Assembly: GCA_009617715.1 (NCBI GenBank)
Contig: VTFK01000091.1
Location: 1,178,001 to 1,242,000 of the forward strand
Origin: Plectrocnemia conspersa
Lineage: Eukaryota; Arthropoda; Insecta; Trichoptera; Polycentropodidae
DNA: 64,000 nt
Direction: 5' to 3'
Both the position numbers and the translations under genes were made by a program. This document shows, in pieces, positions 24,660 through 35,999 of the stretch. The notes under the pieces are model-generated. The model made no database searches. It was not told the origin of the DNA and saw nothing but the letters and a program-made list of their open reading frames with translations. How positions within the stretch are numbered: the stretch's first letter is position 1; each line of letters begins with the position of its first letter.

Positions 24660-26070
24660 ATGTTCCAAGGAATATTCTTCACTAAACATTGTTATTAAAT
24701 ATTAGCAATAAGTAAGATTTGATATATATATAATATATATATAGAAAGCATAGTTTTTTCGTTGGGAAATAATGCAATGTTATCTTTTTCCGTTATTAAC
24801 TAAAGATAGGTTGGACTAGACAATATAATTAAAATGTGTTGCTTGTGTTTTTTTTAATCTTGATTTATATTTTTTTTGTAAATAAATATAAAAATATATT
24901 TTTTTATCGGTGTATCAACTAAATAGTATTGATTTTTATTACCTCACATCATTGAGAGTACAAAGAAAAAGTTGATTTTTTTTAAAACACATGTATATAA
25001 CATATCTAATTTAAAAATGCAAATTAATGATTTTTTAAAAAAAAAAGTTTGTATGTTAGACCAAATTTTTTAAAATTAAAAAAGTTACGCTGTATTTAGG
25101 TATTTTATATTTTACATTATTTACATAAACTCAAATTAAATAAATGTTACTTTTTAAAATAAGTAGAAATTAATAAGTAAACGAGAGATAAATTGTTCGA
25201 AAATAAAAATTATTGCGATATTATAAAATAGTTATATATATGTAATAGTAATGTTTTTTTATTGGAATAAACTTGCGAGTGGTGCTCTGTCCCCTTGTAT
25301 AAAAAAATTAGGAAGTATACAGTAGTGGTCCATCAAAGACGAGTTGTCCTAGATTTATTGTTCCACCTAAATTTCCGAAAATATTTTTTTTATAATTAAT
25401 GAAGGTTTTTTAATTTAAATAATAAATTTATCATTATTATAATAATTATATATGTATATAAAACATGATGAATCATGCAAGCGGTACTCGGATTATTTTT
25501 TCAGTCAAATAATTAAAATAATAATAAAAATTTTTATACGGGTAATACCGGTATTGATTGTTTTTCTCTTGGTAATACCGGTATTGAAGCTTTTTTATAT
25601 TTCTTCTATTACCAAGTTAGTTATATTAATAATCATTTTGATAAAACCTTTTCTGGGTTGTTACATAGTAGAAGTAGTAGATAATTTAGCACTGTATTCA
25701 ATTTCGAATTATCTTTTTAACACTAATTCAAAACTATGAGTAAAATTATGCAAGAGTTAATTTATAAGCTTAACTCAGTTCGTTACAGTTCTTTTACTGG
25801 ATTTTGTACGTCGTCAATATATAATTTAATTTCACATTTCTAATGCTAGAATTTTTCGACTGAAATATTAATCGTTTGAAACGTACGAATATAATATCGT
25901 TATCGAACTGTCAGTATTTTTTTAGATTTCATATTCAGAATAGTCAATTAAAATTTGCGATATGCATCACAATGATCTAATTACAAATGAGTGAAATAGA
26001 ATCATATTTATATGTAAACATTTAAAAAAAAAATAATAAATAATATATTATTTGAAATTAAAAACATTGC
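24660..26070. other. AT-rich stretch; short repeat inside a 95-codon frame
   Basis: Low-complexity AT-rich DNA. A 95-codon hydrophobic frame (25452-25739) begins at ATG but owes its Ile/Leu/Phe-rich composition to AT-rich sequence and has no family motif. It contains two identical 17-mers, GGTAATACCGGTATTGA, at 25539-25555 and 25571-25587, each with the palindrome AATACCGGTATT. Confidence 0.4.
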
Positions 26071-26071
26071 A

Positions 26072-26145
26072 TTTAAAATAAGGCGCCAGGGCTATCTGGG
26101 ACAATAAAGTACGGGCGTACATGTACGCCCATACTAATCAAAGGG
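26072..26145. mobile_element. piggyBac-like end, possibly a 75-bp mini-element
   Basis: Read inward from TTAA (26146-26149) on the minus strand the sequence is CCCTTTGATTAGTAT and then the perfect palindrome GGGCGTACATGTACGCCC (26113-26130). TTAA plus CCCTTTG is typical of piggyBac-type ends. A second TTAA lies at about 26073, but the left side does not show a matching inverted repeat, so this is a lone end or an extremely short derivative. Confidence 0.5.
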
Positions 26146-26149
26146 TTAA

Positions 26150-28330
26150 TTAGTTTTATTTAAGAACTATATTAAATTTTATTTTTCTTGTTACTGATTC
26201 AGCCAACCAATATTTGCTCCGGCCCGTTTTTTTAAGCAATTGCCCACCGCTGAGCTATAGTAAATATTAAAAAAATATAATGATCATATTCTAAAATTAT
26301 AACTTAGTTTTAAATGAAAAGAGTATGTAAATTAGAACGTTCAGATTTCCGAAACGCAATCACGCATTACTTAAAAGACGGCACAATAGTCAAAAGTCAC
26401 GTAGCACTAAGTATATTTTTTTATACTAACATTACAATAATTCACTAGAAATAGCTAATATATTATATAAAAGCACCGAACGTCAATAAAAGACGATGTT
26501 CAGATTCGTATTTAGGTATTATTATTTGCTTTACAAATAAATTTTGTCCAATTCCTTATAATATATATTATATAATAAAAAAATAATGATACACACTTTA
26601 AATAGATAAGCATCATCTCACAAAAAATCCAGCTCCTCTTGGCTATTGCCAAGCCTTGTATATAATATTTCACAAATATTTAAAAAAGGGTGAATATATT
26701 CGGTATTTAAATATTAAAATATTCGGAATAAATTCTTGGATATTTGCGCAATTCACTAGGCGCTGTTTTATTCATTTATTGGAATGTACGGAATTACTTA
26801 TCGACGGCCCAAAGTTCATAATTGGCTTCATGGACGATACGATCAGTAGGTAGGCTGAGTCATTCATTAGTACCAATATAATTAAAATTTAAAAAAATAA
26901 ATATAATTTGAAATATATACTATATTAATACAAGTATACTTTGTGTATTGTGTACAAAGCAAAAGTGTCGAAAATCAATAATGTTTACGTCTCGATGATT
27001 TTTAATTCAAATGGCCGACCAAATAAAAAAATATATATATACGTATACTCTGTACGCGAAAGCTGAACAATAGTTCTCAGACAAATATTAAATTCGCTCA
27101 ATAAACACGACAATACTCTGAGTTTGCTAAGTAAACTTTGCTTAATACGAAAGCGAACAAACAATATGTATACTAGGTCGAAAACGCGCCATAAATATTA
27201 ATTTTAAATTCATAATACCACGCGAAAACGTGCGTTCATACTTAAACTGCTTTATTATTAATTGTGTTCGTTATTATGAGATAAATTATATAGCGGATGG
27301 AGTCGGATATCTCATTAGAGCCACTAATAACTTTCGACGTTTATCTTTAGAAAATTCATATAGACGTAACGGATTCGAATACTTACTAAGTTGCATCGCC
27401 TTATTAGTGCTTAATCAAATGTTTGACCTCCTGAATTATTACAAGATTGCACACTATTGTGGTGTGAGTAGCTTGTTAACTCAGATTAAACTATCACTAT
27501 TTAATGCGTATCTAATTTCTGCATGGCGAAATTTGATATTACTTGTATCAGTTAATTGAACAACAGAAGCAGTTGACAATGCTTGATAACTATACGTGAC
27601 ATTCTGTTATAATATATTTTCTGAAGTAAAAAAAGCTTTCGACTATTTATATTCATGTTAAATTTAGATAGTTTAGGTTAGATTTTACCAAAAAATGCAA
27701 ACCTCGTATCCATTTCAAGTAGCCCGTAAACGTAAGAGTATTTAACCCATCAAATTAAACTTTAATTGCTGGTTGAATTAGAATTTATCTGGCAATTATT
27801 CAACCGGGCAGCCAGCATTCTTTTCGTAATTACATAAGTCTGAAGAGTTTCGGTATGTTACGATTTAAAAATAGTCGTTGCGTGGACTGAGGTTAAAACC
27901 GACCTCCTACCTAGGCTGTCGCCGTCGGATAAATCGGCGCGAATCTGTTGATGTTCTTCTTATTACTAACCAATCAAAGGAGACGGTTGAGTAATATCTA
28001 GAATTAAATAAAATAAAAAGTCCACCGAATTTAAAAATTAAAGTTCGATAAGAGTTGTACTTTTATATGCGCGCGACCTTAACTCTCACAAAAAGGCCAT
28101 CTGGGACTCGAAGGACCAGTGAAACATTTCAATATTTTAATTGCCCTTTTTATTATTATAATTATATAATTATGGCAAATTTTAATTTGTTATGAAAAAT
28201 GTATAATATCAACAATGCTATAAGTGATCATAATATTGTGCTTATAGAATGTATATAATATATCTAGATAACATTAAACAATTATTAAAAAATGTATAAT
28301 TAACTATATATTATACGAATATTAAATATA
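26150..28330. other. Stretch without a recognised gene
   Basis: AT-rich. A 109-codon frame at 27230-27559 starts at GTG and shows no known motif, signal peptide or splice context. A balanced block at 27870-27990 contains GCTGTCGCCGTCGG and ACCAATCAAAGG (TCF-like CAAAG). No gene is claimed. Confidence 0.4.
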
Positions 28331-28339
28331 ATAAAATCT

Positions 28340-28680
28340 TTCAATTTTAAATTATTAGAACAAGTCAACGAAGACTTTAATAATTTCATAAATAAAATTG
28401 AAATCAATACAAGTAAAAGTATATATAAAACCTTGACAAAAAGCAACGTTCCATGGTTTCATAAGCATCCTAATAAATTGATTATAAATATTTGTCATCA
28501 TAAATGAAAGCTAGAACCCAGTATTATCTTAACACAGATTTTTTTTGCTTATAAATGCTGTAACTGCTTATTAAAAAAAATAAAAGTAGAACTATAATGA
28601 AATGTTTAATAATGCTAAAAATATTAAATTTAAAATATGGAATTATATTAGGAAGTTAATAAATAATGCATATATCATAT
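28340..28680 (+). pseudogene. LINE fragment 3, linker between endonuclease and reverse transcriptase
   Basis: The plus-strand translation gives FNNFINKIEIN, SNVPWFHKHPNKLI, then after stops KMFNNAKNIKFKIWNYIRKL. The PWF..I..LI and IW..I.KLI patterns are typical of the linker just upstream of the reverse transcriptase in Jockey/CR1-type LINEs. The catalytic domains are not found here. An inverted-repeat element begins immediately afterwards at 28689 and may have interrupted the LINE. Confidence 0.55.
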
Positions 28681-28688
28681 ATTGTTTT

Positions 28689-29609
28689 CGACCATCGTGA
28701 CGCATTGGGGTAACCTATTAGGTTACGCTGTTCTTATTTTAATCTAAATAAACAAATATCATTAAATAATTGTTATTTTGGTTTTCCTTTACCATGCTTT
28801 TTATTTTTCTTAATTGTTTTTTTTAAATTTATACGTATACGTATGGAATTTATAATTTTAATGTATTAAATCTTACTTGTGCTAATCATTTTACCGTAAT
28901 ATATTAATATAAGTATCTCTGAGTAACTAATGAAATAAAATTTTGTCATCAAGTCATGTAAAATGGCTTTAAAAAATAGTAAATATATTGGGCATTACAT
29001 TGATACTTTTGGACTGTAATTGCAAAACCATACATGCCTTTGGGCTTCTAAAGGTTAAAACTCGACATTAATTTATCATTAATTTGTTAATATCACTATC
29101 TCTAATTGAAATAAAATATTTTTTTTCGGCAAAAATATGCTATATGAATAATTAAAAAATATGTTAAGCAAATTATTTTTAATCAGTGTAAAAATAAATT
29201 AAAATAAAATATTAATTTTTTTCACAGTTTTTGGATATTTATGTGGGTTTTTGAGGATACGATACCTACCGTAGTTTAAATAAAATTGTCAATTTATTTT
29301 TAAATGCAATAGATATTTCGGCTTTTTGTTTGTTTATAGACCATATTTTTTCTAAATAGCGACAATTCAAAAAAAAAAAATTGTAACTTTGCTTAAAAAA
29401 AAGTATACAAAAAATTTAAAAAATATAAATTTAAAAAAAAATAAAAACTAAAAAATATGTTTTTTTAATGTTTGCTACGAGGAGCTGGTCCTTTTGATTT
29501 TATTGATTTTTTGTTTTTTTTTCTTACTATGTATTATTTATATTTTATTTTTTTGTGTATTGAAATAATAATATGTATTGTTTTTTGACTTATTAGGTTA
29601 CGATGGTCG
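28689..29609. mobile_element. Candidate 0.9-kb inverted-repeat element
   Basis: The left end CGACCATCGT is the reverse complement of the right end ACGATGGTCG (29600-29609). TAACCTA-TA follows on both sides, after a 12-base insertion on the left. The left end also has a local hairpin, TAACCT-ATT-AGGTTA (28711-28725). The interior is extremely AT-rich with no transposase, and no clear target duplication is visible, so the class is unknown. Confidence 0.5.
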
Positions 29610-29619
29610 ATTAAATTTA

Positions 29620-30495
29620 AATAAAAAAATATTATATTATTATATATGTATATATTATATTTTAAAATACATTACATATAAAAATCTCAAAAAAGAATAG
29701 CTCACATTTATTTATTATTTATTCAAATTAGGAAACAATTATAAATTCAGTGATAATTAATAATGCCTTGGGTTTTTTTTTTAATAATGACGGATTGAAT
29801 CACATGCCTTTTTTTATATGCCGTTTGTTACAATCGCGTATTGAATAGAGAAAGCTTTCATTGTGAGACAATGGCGTCATATCTATCTTACTCATGTTCC
29901 TCTCGACAATCGGTATCATTCAATTATATTATACAGTATCTCTGTATTCAAATACCACGCTTATCGTAGGCACTCGGCAATTTTACCATAATCTCTGATG
30001 CAGCATCTTCACGCCGGGACATTTCGAGTCCTATTCAATAAAATGTATAGTAGAACGCCAGTATCAACAACCGGGGTGTTGAGATTATATTAAAACACAA
30101 TTTCTATTATATAGTGTGTCAGTTATCGTTGTAAAGGTCAGTTCAAGATAAGCAATTGAATTTTCATCGTTATAATTTTCAAGTGAAATATTATTATAAT
30201 AATAAAAAAAATATTTCAGGACATAAAAGAAAAACAATTTATATATTTAATACTATTTAACAATTAATAGTTAAATATCTAACGAATAATTATTTAAAGC
30301 GCATGATAAAGACCCTTTAATTTCGATTAACTATCGCCCCATTAGTTTTTTTTAATATTATAGAAAATCAAGCATGCGCTAATAGAAAAATATTTTAATG
30401 TATTTTAAAAGTGAATTTCATTGCAATTAAAGTGGCGATGCCCTGGCCCCACTACGCCACTGGATATAGGAGTATTGTTTAATGTGTATTTAAAT
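29620..30495. other. Stretch without a recognised gene
   Basis: AT-rich. Around 30424-30463 there is AGTGGCG and CACTACGCCACTGG, which resembles the two ends of the hAT-type MITE at 11794 with the middle removed. It may be a tiny internal-deletion remnant. Confidence 0.35.
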
Positions 30496-30496
30496 C

Positions 30497-30912
30497 GAAT
30501 TTTGGTCAATAGGAGTGCGCAAAAACAATTATCTCTTCTAAGAAGTCAAAAATTCACGTCAAAAGCAATAAAATCGTGTCGGTGCCGTTGCAGTGGGAAC
30601 GCTCGGTAACGAGCGTTCCCACTGCAACGGCGCCGACACGATTTTATTGCTTTTGACGTGGATTTTTGACTTCTGAGAAGGGATAATTGTTTTTTCGCTC
30701 TCCTATTGGTCAAAATTTGGTTTACCGTTTAATTTTAACGTCGCAGTGGAAACAATCATTAACGAACGTTCACACTGCGACGGTACCGTCATAATTTTAT
30801 TGCTTTTGACGTGGACTTTTGACTTCTGAGAAGGGATAATTGTTTTTTGGGCTTTCATATTGATTAAAATTCTAAAAACAATTATCACTTCTCAGAAGGC
30901 AAAAATTCAAAA
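30497..30912. mobile_element. Foldback MITE array
   Basis: A 220-bp near-perfect hairpin (about 30497-30718, centre near 30607) has arms containing AAAACAATTATC, AGAAGTCAAAAATTCACGTC and AAAGCAATAAAATCG, closing at GAACGCTCG-GTAA-CGAGCGTTC. It is followed by a second centre (CGCAGTG...CACTGCG, about 30741-30780) with another right arm (30785-30860) and then another left-arm piece (about 30873-30912). The arm order is therefore left, right, right, left. The inverted frames over this region are repeat sequence, not genes. A lone right arm occurs at 61936-62030. Confidence 0.85.
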
Positions 30913-31009
30913 ACTAAATTAAAATCATTTTTTAAACAACATTTAAACTCCACTAGTATCTGCTTTTGACACACATCAACATTTAAACTCCTTTTGCAAC
31001 ACATCAACA

Positions 31010-31160
31010 TTTGTCTAGTATTGACTTTGACAATGACAATATCCGCGGGTAATAAAATAAGAACAAAATATCGCAAAAAAGCGTTGCGCAAAGTATTATA
31101 ACTGCGTATTGTCACAGAAAAATACAAAGCAATAAGAGCACCACATACGGCCGTATCTCA
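31010..31160 (-). repeat. Dispersed repeat family R2, inverted copy
   Basis: Reverse-complemented it reads TATGTGGTGCTCTTATTGCT, ATTTTGTTCTTATTTTATTA, CGCGGATATTGTCATTGTC and AAAGTCAATACTAGA, matching the order at 20803-20953 and 51976-52127. It directly abuts the foldback array and a short direct repeat of CAACATTTAAACTCC (30939-30994). Confidence 0.6.
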
Positions 31161-31699
31161 CAACTCCGCAATTTTACGTTTGTCCGGTTTAATATAGCGG
31201 CCGCCGGCTCAAAAAACGTAGGTAACTAGACTAGGCGTTGTCAAATATCTGAATCGGGTAGTACATTCGCGAAGAAACAATATTAATTTTAAAGAGAATT
31301 TTAATTTCAATATAATTTTTGAAACGCTTTTGGTTAAATGTATCTGTATTATGTTAATAAAATTAATTTAATTCTATAAATCTACCTGAATAAGTATAAT
31401 TAAGAGGTAGTTTGTAAATAATTTATTTGATGGTTAAAACTAAAAACATCTCGTCAACTGTAAAAAAATATATTTAAAATAATATATTATATACGTAAGG
31501 TTTTATTTTATCTCAACCACACAACTTTTAGACCGTTTCCAAATACATTAACCGCGTTTTATATACAAAAAACCAGCACGCATTGAAAGACTATTTCAAC
31601 AATAAACCCAAAACCTTCGTTATTTTCGCAAAAAAGTTCTGACCGCCGTTGGCGAATTTCTCAAAACGTTGTGGATACGATTTCGCTCATTGCGCTAGG

Positions 31700-31755
31700 T
31701 AGGCCCCGTGGCGTCGGGGGCCCTCGTAAATTACGCCCTCGTGAGGGCCCCTGAT
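31700..31755. repeat. GC-rich inverted repeat GGGGCCCTC...GAGGGCCCC
   Basis: GGGGGCCCTC and GAGGGCCCCT flank GTAAATTACGCCCTCGT, giving a strong local hairpin in AT-rich DNA. It resembles the ends of a GC-ended short transposon that has lost its interior. No target duplication was recognised. Confidence 0.5.
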
Positions 31756-32251
31756 TCCACATAATGACGAGTGCGGAATAAATCCGAAATTTCACAACTA
31801 GAACACTCGTCTCGGCACCTGGGCCTTTTTATTTTCGCAACATACCCAAGTGGGATCTTTAAATGGAAAAATAACATAGACCTTTTCTCTCTCTCTTTGA
31901 GTAAAGTCCCGGTTATACTAAAGCGACAAGTGGCAATGACAAGGGAAGGATATATGAAATCAAACAATTCTAAAATGCGCTTTTTACAATTGGTTCATAT
32001 TTTATGGCATTTGACGAGCATTAAAAATAGTTTTTTTTTTAAATTTTGTTTAACATATGTAACAACATGGTCAACACAATCAACAACCACTAAGTAGGTA
32101 GCGAGACTGAAATTATAGTCTGTAAATCAGTGACAAATATGTCATTGTTCTGATCATAAAGTCATGAAGATTATTTGATAGAGTATTGTGATTATTAAAT
32201 TCGTTTTTTTCCGTGAGTGCATCCATAGATTTGAGTCATATGCCTGCACTA

Positions 32252-33427
32252 CACTCTCTGGAAGTAGGACATGGTTGGCCAAGGACGGAGAATATAGTGG
32301 GTTAATTCAGGGTTACTTCGGTAGAGTTCGGTTCTGCCCGTTCTAAAATCTCTCGGAAGTCCTCCGAGATTACCGAGAACGGGAGGTAAAGTGGGGGTAA
32401 ATCAGTTGACTTGGCCAGATTCGAGCGCTCCGAACATTGTCGGCAAACGGACCGAAGTCGGAGCTGCTCTTTCGAGCGCGAGCGGTGAGATACTTCCCCT
32501 TTCGATCTCTCGCGTGTTAAGTGACGAGAGTGAGAGAGATAATTATATGGTTTTTCGCAAACTGAGATAGAACGAGTCCCTCGGTTCAATTTCAGTATGC
32601 GCGTAGGCGTCCTATGGTCAACACGCATGTCGAGCGCTGCATCGTGGTCACGTGGTCAATTTATAATACCACATGCTTATCGGGGATTTCAACACACTCT
32701 TACTGGCATCTTTGAATATTTTAGGGCACCAAAAGGAGTAATTATATTTATGATAGTATATTATTCTAACAGATATCGTTCATATATTTTTTTTCATATA
32801 AAATGAAATAATTAAAATATAATTAGTGGTAGTTGATTTTGTTAAAAAAAATCGTTTCGAATATCCTTATGTATTTTCCTAGATCGGTTTATATAAATGT
32901 CACACCATAACGAATTCTTATTTAGAATCGATGGCGACAAATTCTAGGATAGTCACAGATATGGTGTTCGTATTCTGAAGTATCATTTTTATGCCTTTGC
33001 GAGATTTTGCGTAAATTGAATATTTACGACCGAAAAGTTTTCACTGATATTGTAATGGTGAGTGCCCACACAAACTTTTATAATTATCAGTAGCGTAATT
33101 TGAATAATATGACAATTTAAAAATTGCGATTATTTGGCACATTTTTCGATCGCGCGCAAATATGTCGTCGTTCACGCTCGCCGTCCAGACGGCATATGAA
33201 ATTTGTGGCTGTGTGGTCGCTACTCGGAAGTCGGCGACTTCGACCGACTGCAGTTGAACTTCGGTTCGGACAACTTCCAGAGAGTGAAGTGCAAGCAATA
33301 GGCTTATGGACGTCGAGCTGGACCATTGCATGCGAAGAGAGAAGCGGTAGCTTCTGCTATCTTCGATGGCTTGAAGATGCGTCTGCTTTTTTTTTGTTGT
33401 CATGTTGAAAAGCTCTTGAATATACAA
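32252..33427. other. Two GC-richer blocks linked by a short inverted repeat
   Basis: GCACTACACTCTCTGGAAGT at about 32247 is matched in inverse at about 33275-33300 (GCACTTCACTCTCTGGAAGT on the minus strand). Within the pair lie a 108-codon minus frame (32302-32628, ending in a PPLYLPFSVISEDF-like stretch) and, overlapping the right block, a 128-codon minus frame (33041-33427). Neither has recognisable domains or convincing splice sites. This could be an old inverted-repeat element or 5' UTR/promoter sequence. Confidence 0.3.
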
Positions 33428-33429
33428 TG

Positions 33430-35830
33430 CCTTAAACTCAAAAGCAGACGTTCTATTGTATTATAGTATAAATCCCAGTAGAAGAAATTTTTGAAAATGA
33501 GTGATTCCGTTGTTTATATCATTCAAAGTATTTGTTGTCCACGCATTTTTTTAGTGAAACTAGAAATTTTAAAAGGGTGGTGATTTTCTTAAAAGTATAT
33601 TTGCCATTAACTGTTAAATCAGATTAGAAACAGTTGTTTCGAGAGCAAACCCGAATAAACGCGAAAATTTTTTTCATAGCATGGGATATTTTAATCATTT
33701 CTGATTTATGGAAACTACTTTCCACGCATTTAAACAAAGAAACCTAGCGCTTGACCACAAACTGAACTGTCATTTTTGTAATTCAATGGCATGAGTTAAT
33801 CCATGCAAAATTGAATTAAAGGATTAGTTCAAATAATGAACCAAACATTATTATTTATAAACTATTAAAACAGCTTACAATTTATAGATGTAACTATGTA
33901 CAAAGTAATGCAAATTATCTATACTAATAATTTATATTATCGATAACTCAGCTATAAAGTACATACATATTATTATCAATGAATAAATAAATAAAAATGA
34001 TCCCGTGTCGTTACCGCTCCTCGCCTCGGTGTATCCGCGGCTTAAAAGATCTTTTAATTACACTGAATGTCAACGTTTACGTTTCCGAATTTGGCACGTG
34101 ATGAAATTAAACTATAATTACTATCAGATCCGCTGTAGTACGTAATAAATTAAAGATCCAATCAGCTCATTCGAATTTAGTGTTATTTTAGTGGCTCTGT
34201 ACAAGATGATTACAATAAATAATTTGACGTGAAATTATGATTATATTACTCTTTTGTGTGTGTATCGTCATATGAATTCGGAACTTTCGTCGTAATTTCA
34301 TTGACCCAGATCCATTATCTTGTTCTTGTAGTCGACAACATATAGTGCTTTAGTAATAAATAAGTCGGGTAAGGAAAAGTATTTTTCGAAGGATTCTCAT
34401 GGGGTGAGATTCGTATTTGTATTCGTAAATTTGCTTATTTATTTCTTTTCTTGCTTCTAAGAATTTAATAGACAATTTTAAAAATAAAATAATAATACAT
34501 TTATATAAGTTATCGTTATATTATTTACATATAAATCCATTCCAAGTATATTATACTACAATATTATAATAAAGTCGCTTTACATTTGATGACATGTGAC
34601 ACTCTTATAATTGTTTGTGCACATCCATTATATAAACAGTAAACTAGTGTTTCTATGAATTTTCATCATAAAAACGCTTATGCAATGACGTCATATTTCA
34701 ATATAAAAAACACACAATATCAAATTAAAATGAATGGAATCCTATAATCGAAAATAAGTAATGTTTTTTCGTTTTAACTTCCGATCCGTTTCGCTTCGTT
34801 CGTGATAAAGTGTTAACGGAAGTGGGTTTCTCGTTCTTTCGTTCTATAATAATAATTAATTTTCCATTTCCGATGTTTTTTTTTTGTCTATATATATCTA
34901 CAAAATCTTGCATTGAATCTGTAGACTTTCATTCAAAATCCTTTTTCTCCTTAGACCAATTTTAGTGTCTTTAAAAACCACTTGAGATAAAAGGTTCAAA
35001 AGCTGAGCTTCGAGTACTTGGCTCTATGATAGCTTTAGATAATATAATTGATATTTAAAATATATTAGGTAAATAAATGATTTGAGAAACACTGAAGCGT
35101 GAGTTTTAATTAACGCCATCACACATTATTATTTTCAAATTATTGGCTTTCATTATGGCAACTATTCGCGCGAACATATCCGCAAAATGCAATTATCTCT
35201 TTGTAAATAGTTTGTCAAATGTGAAACCATTGTGGTTTTGTGATGGCAAAATAATAATTATTATTATTTTGACGTGAATTGAACATTCACTGACAACAAA
35301 GCGTTCATTGATTGAACGTTTCAATTGAAATTATTTTAGTTAACTTTAATGGTGCGATTTACAAAATTATACAAACAATATTTCAATAGAATACAATATA
35401 ATATAAAATATTTCATATACAAAATATTTGATTAATTTTATAGTATTTATTATAGCTAAATGTTAAGACCGAGTCAAATGTTTAAAATTTAAGGCCAAGA
35501 GAAGAGGTTAACGGCCAATGGTGTCATATTTTTTGCCCGCTTTTTTTTGCCCGTGGACTTAATAAATTTTTATTTTATCTAAAACTTGTATTTTTATATA
35601 TATGGATATATTATATATAGAATATAACCTAATTTTTACTGATTTATCTAAAACTTGTATTATATATATATATATAAATATATAAAAATACAAAATATAC
35701 CACTGTAAGCCTGAAATAAAACTCATAATGCATACTCTGTCTAGGCATTGTATACTTTGTCAAAATTTTACATCGTAACTGTAACATATATACACACATA
35801 TTACTTTTCACCACACTACTGTTATTTAGT
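33430..35830. other. Stretch without a recognised gene; possible regulatory blocks
   Basis: Blocks at 34005-34150 and 35085-35340 are less AT-biased and contain TTAATTAACG, TTTCATTATGGC, ATTGTGGTTTTGTG (Runx-like) and ATAATTATTATTATT. No open frame of note is present. Homeodomain-type and Runx-type words suggest, but do not show, enhancer function. Confidence 0.3.
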
Positions 35831-35833
35831 TCT

Positions 35834-35985
35834 AAGATTAAACGAAGATCAGGTTATATCCTTTGAAATTTAGGTGACTACTTAGCTAGATCAGATTGGA
35901 GGATTCTCGTTGGTTTCGATCGATTCAGTATAGCTTCGCTTGACGGGAATTGACTTGAACTCTAGTTATTCCAAGTCGAAAGTAA
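35834..35985 (+). repeat. Degenerate dispersed repeat, copy B
   Basis: AAACGAAGATCAGGTT, TTGAAATTTAGGTGACT, TCGATTCAGTATAGCTTCGC and a GACTTGAACTC word follow the order seen at 22406-22525, with an extra segment of about 30 bases in the middle. Confidence 0.5.
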
Positions 35986-35999
35986 AGTGGTAGTTTTGT

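Noticed and set aside
25452..25739. 95-codon hydrophobic frame resembling a membrane protein
   Set aside because: The Ile/Leu/Val/Phe richness is what AT-rich DNA encodes, there is no family signature, and a 17-bp repeat makes part of the apparent symmetry.
27230..27559. 109-codon frame on the plus strand
   Set aside because: It starts at GTG rather than ATG, has no recognisable motif or splice context, and its composition follows the local AT-rich sequence. Kept only as a note in the surrounding stretch.
30421..31127. Several 60-80 codon frames on both strands
   Set aside because: They lie within the foldback MITE arms and the dispersed repeat at 31010-31160, and mirror each other because the DNA is palindromic.
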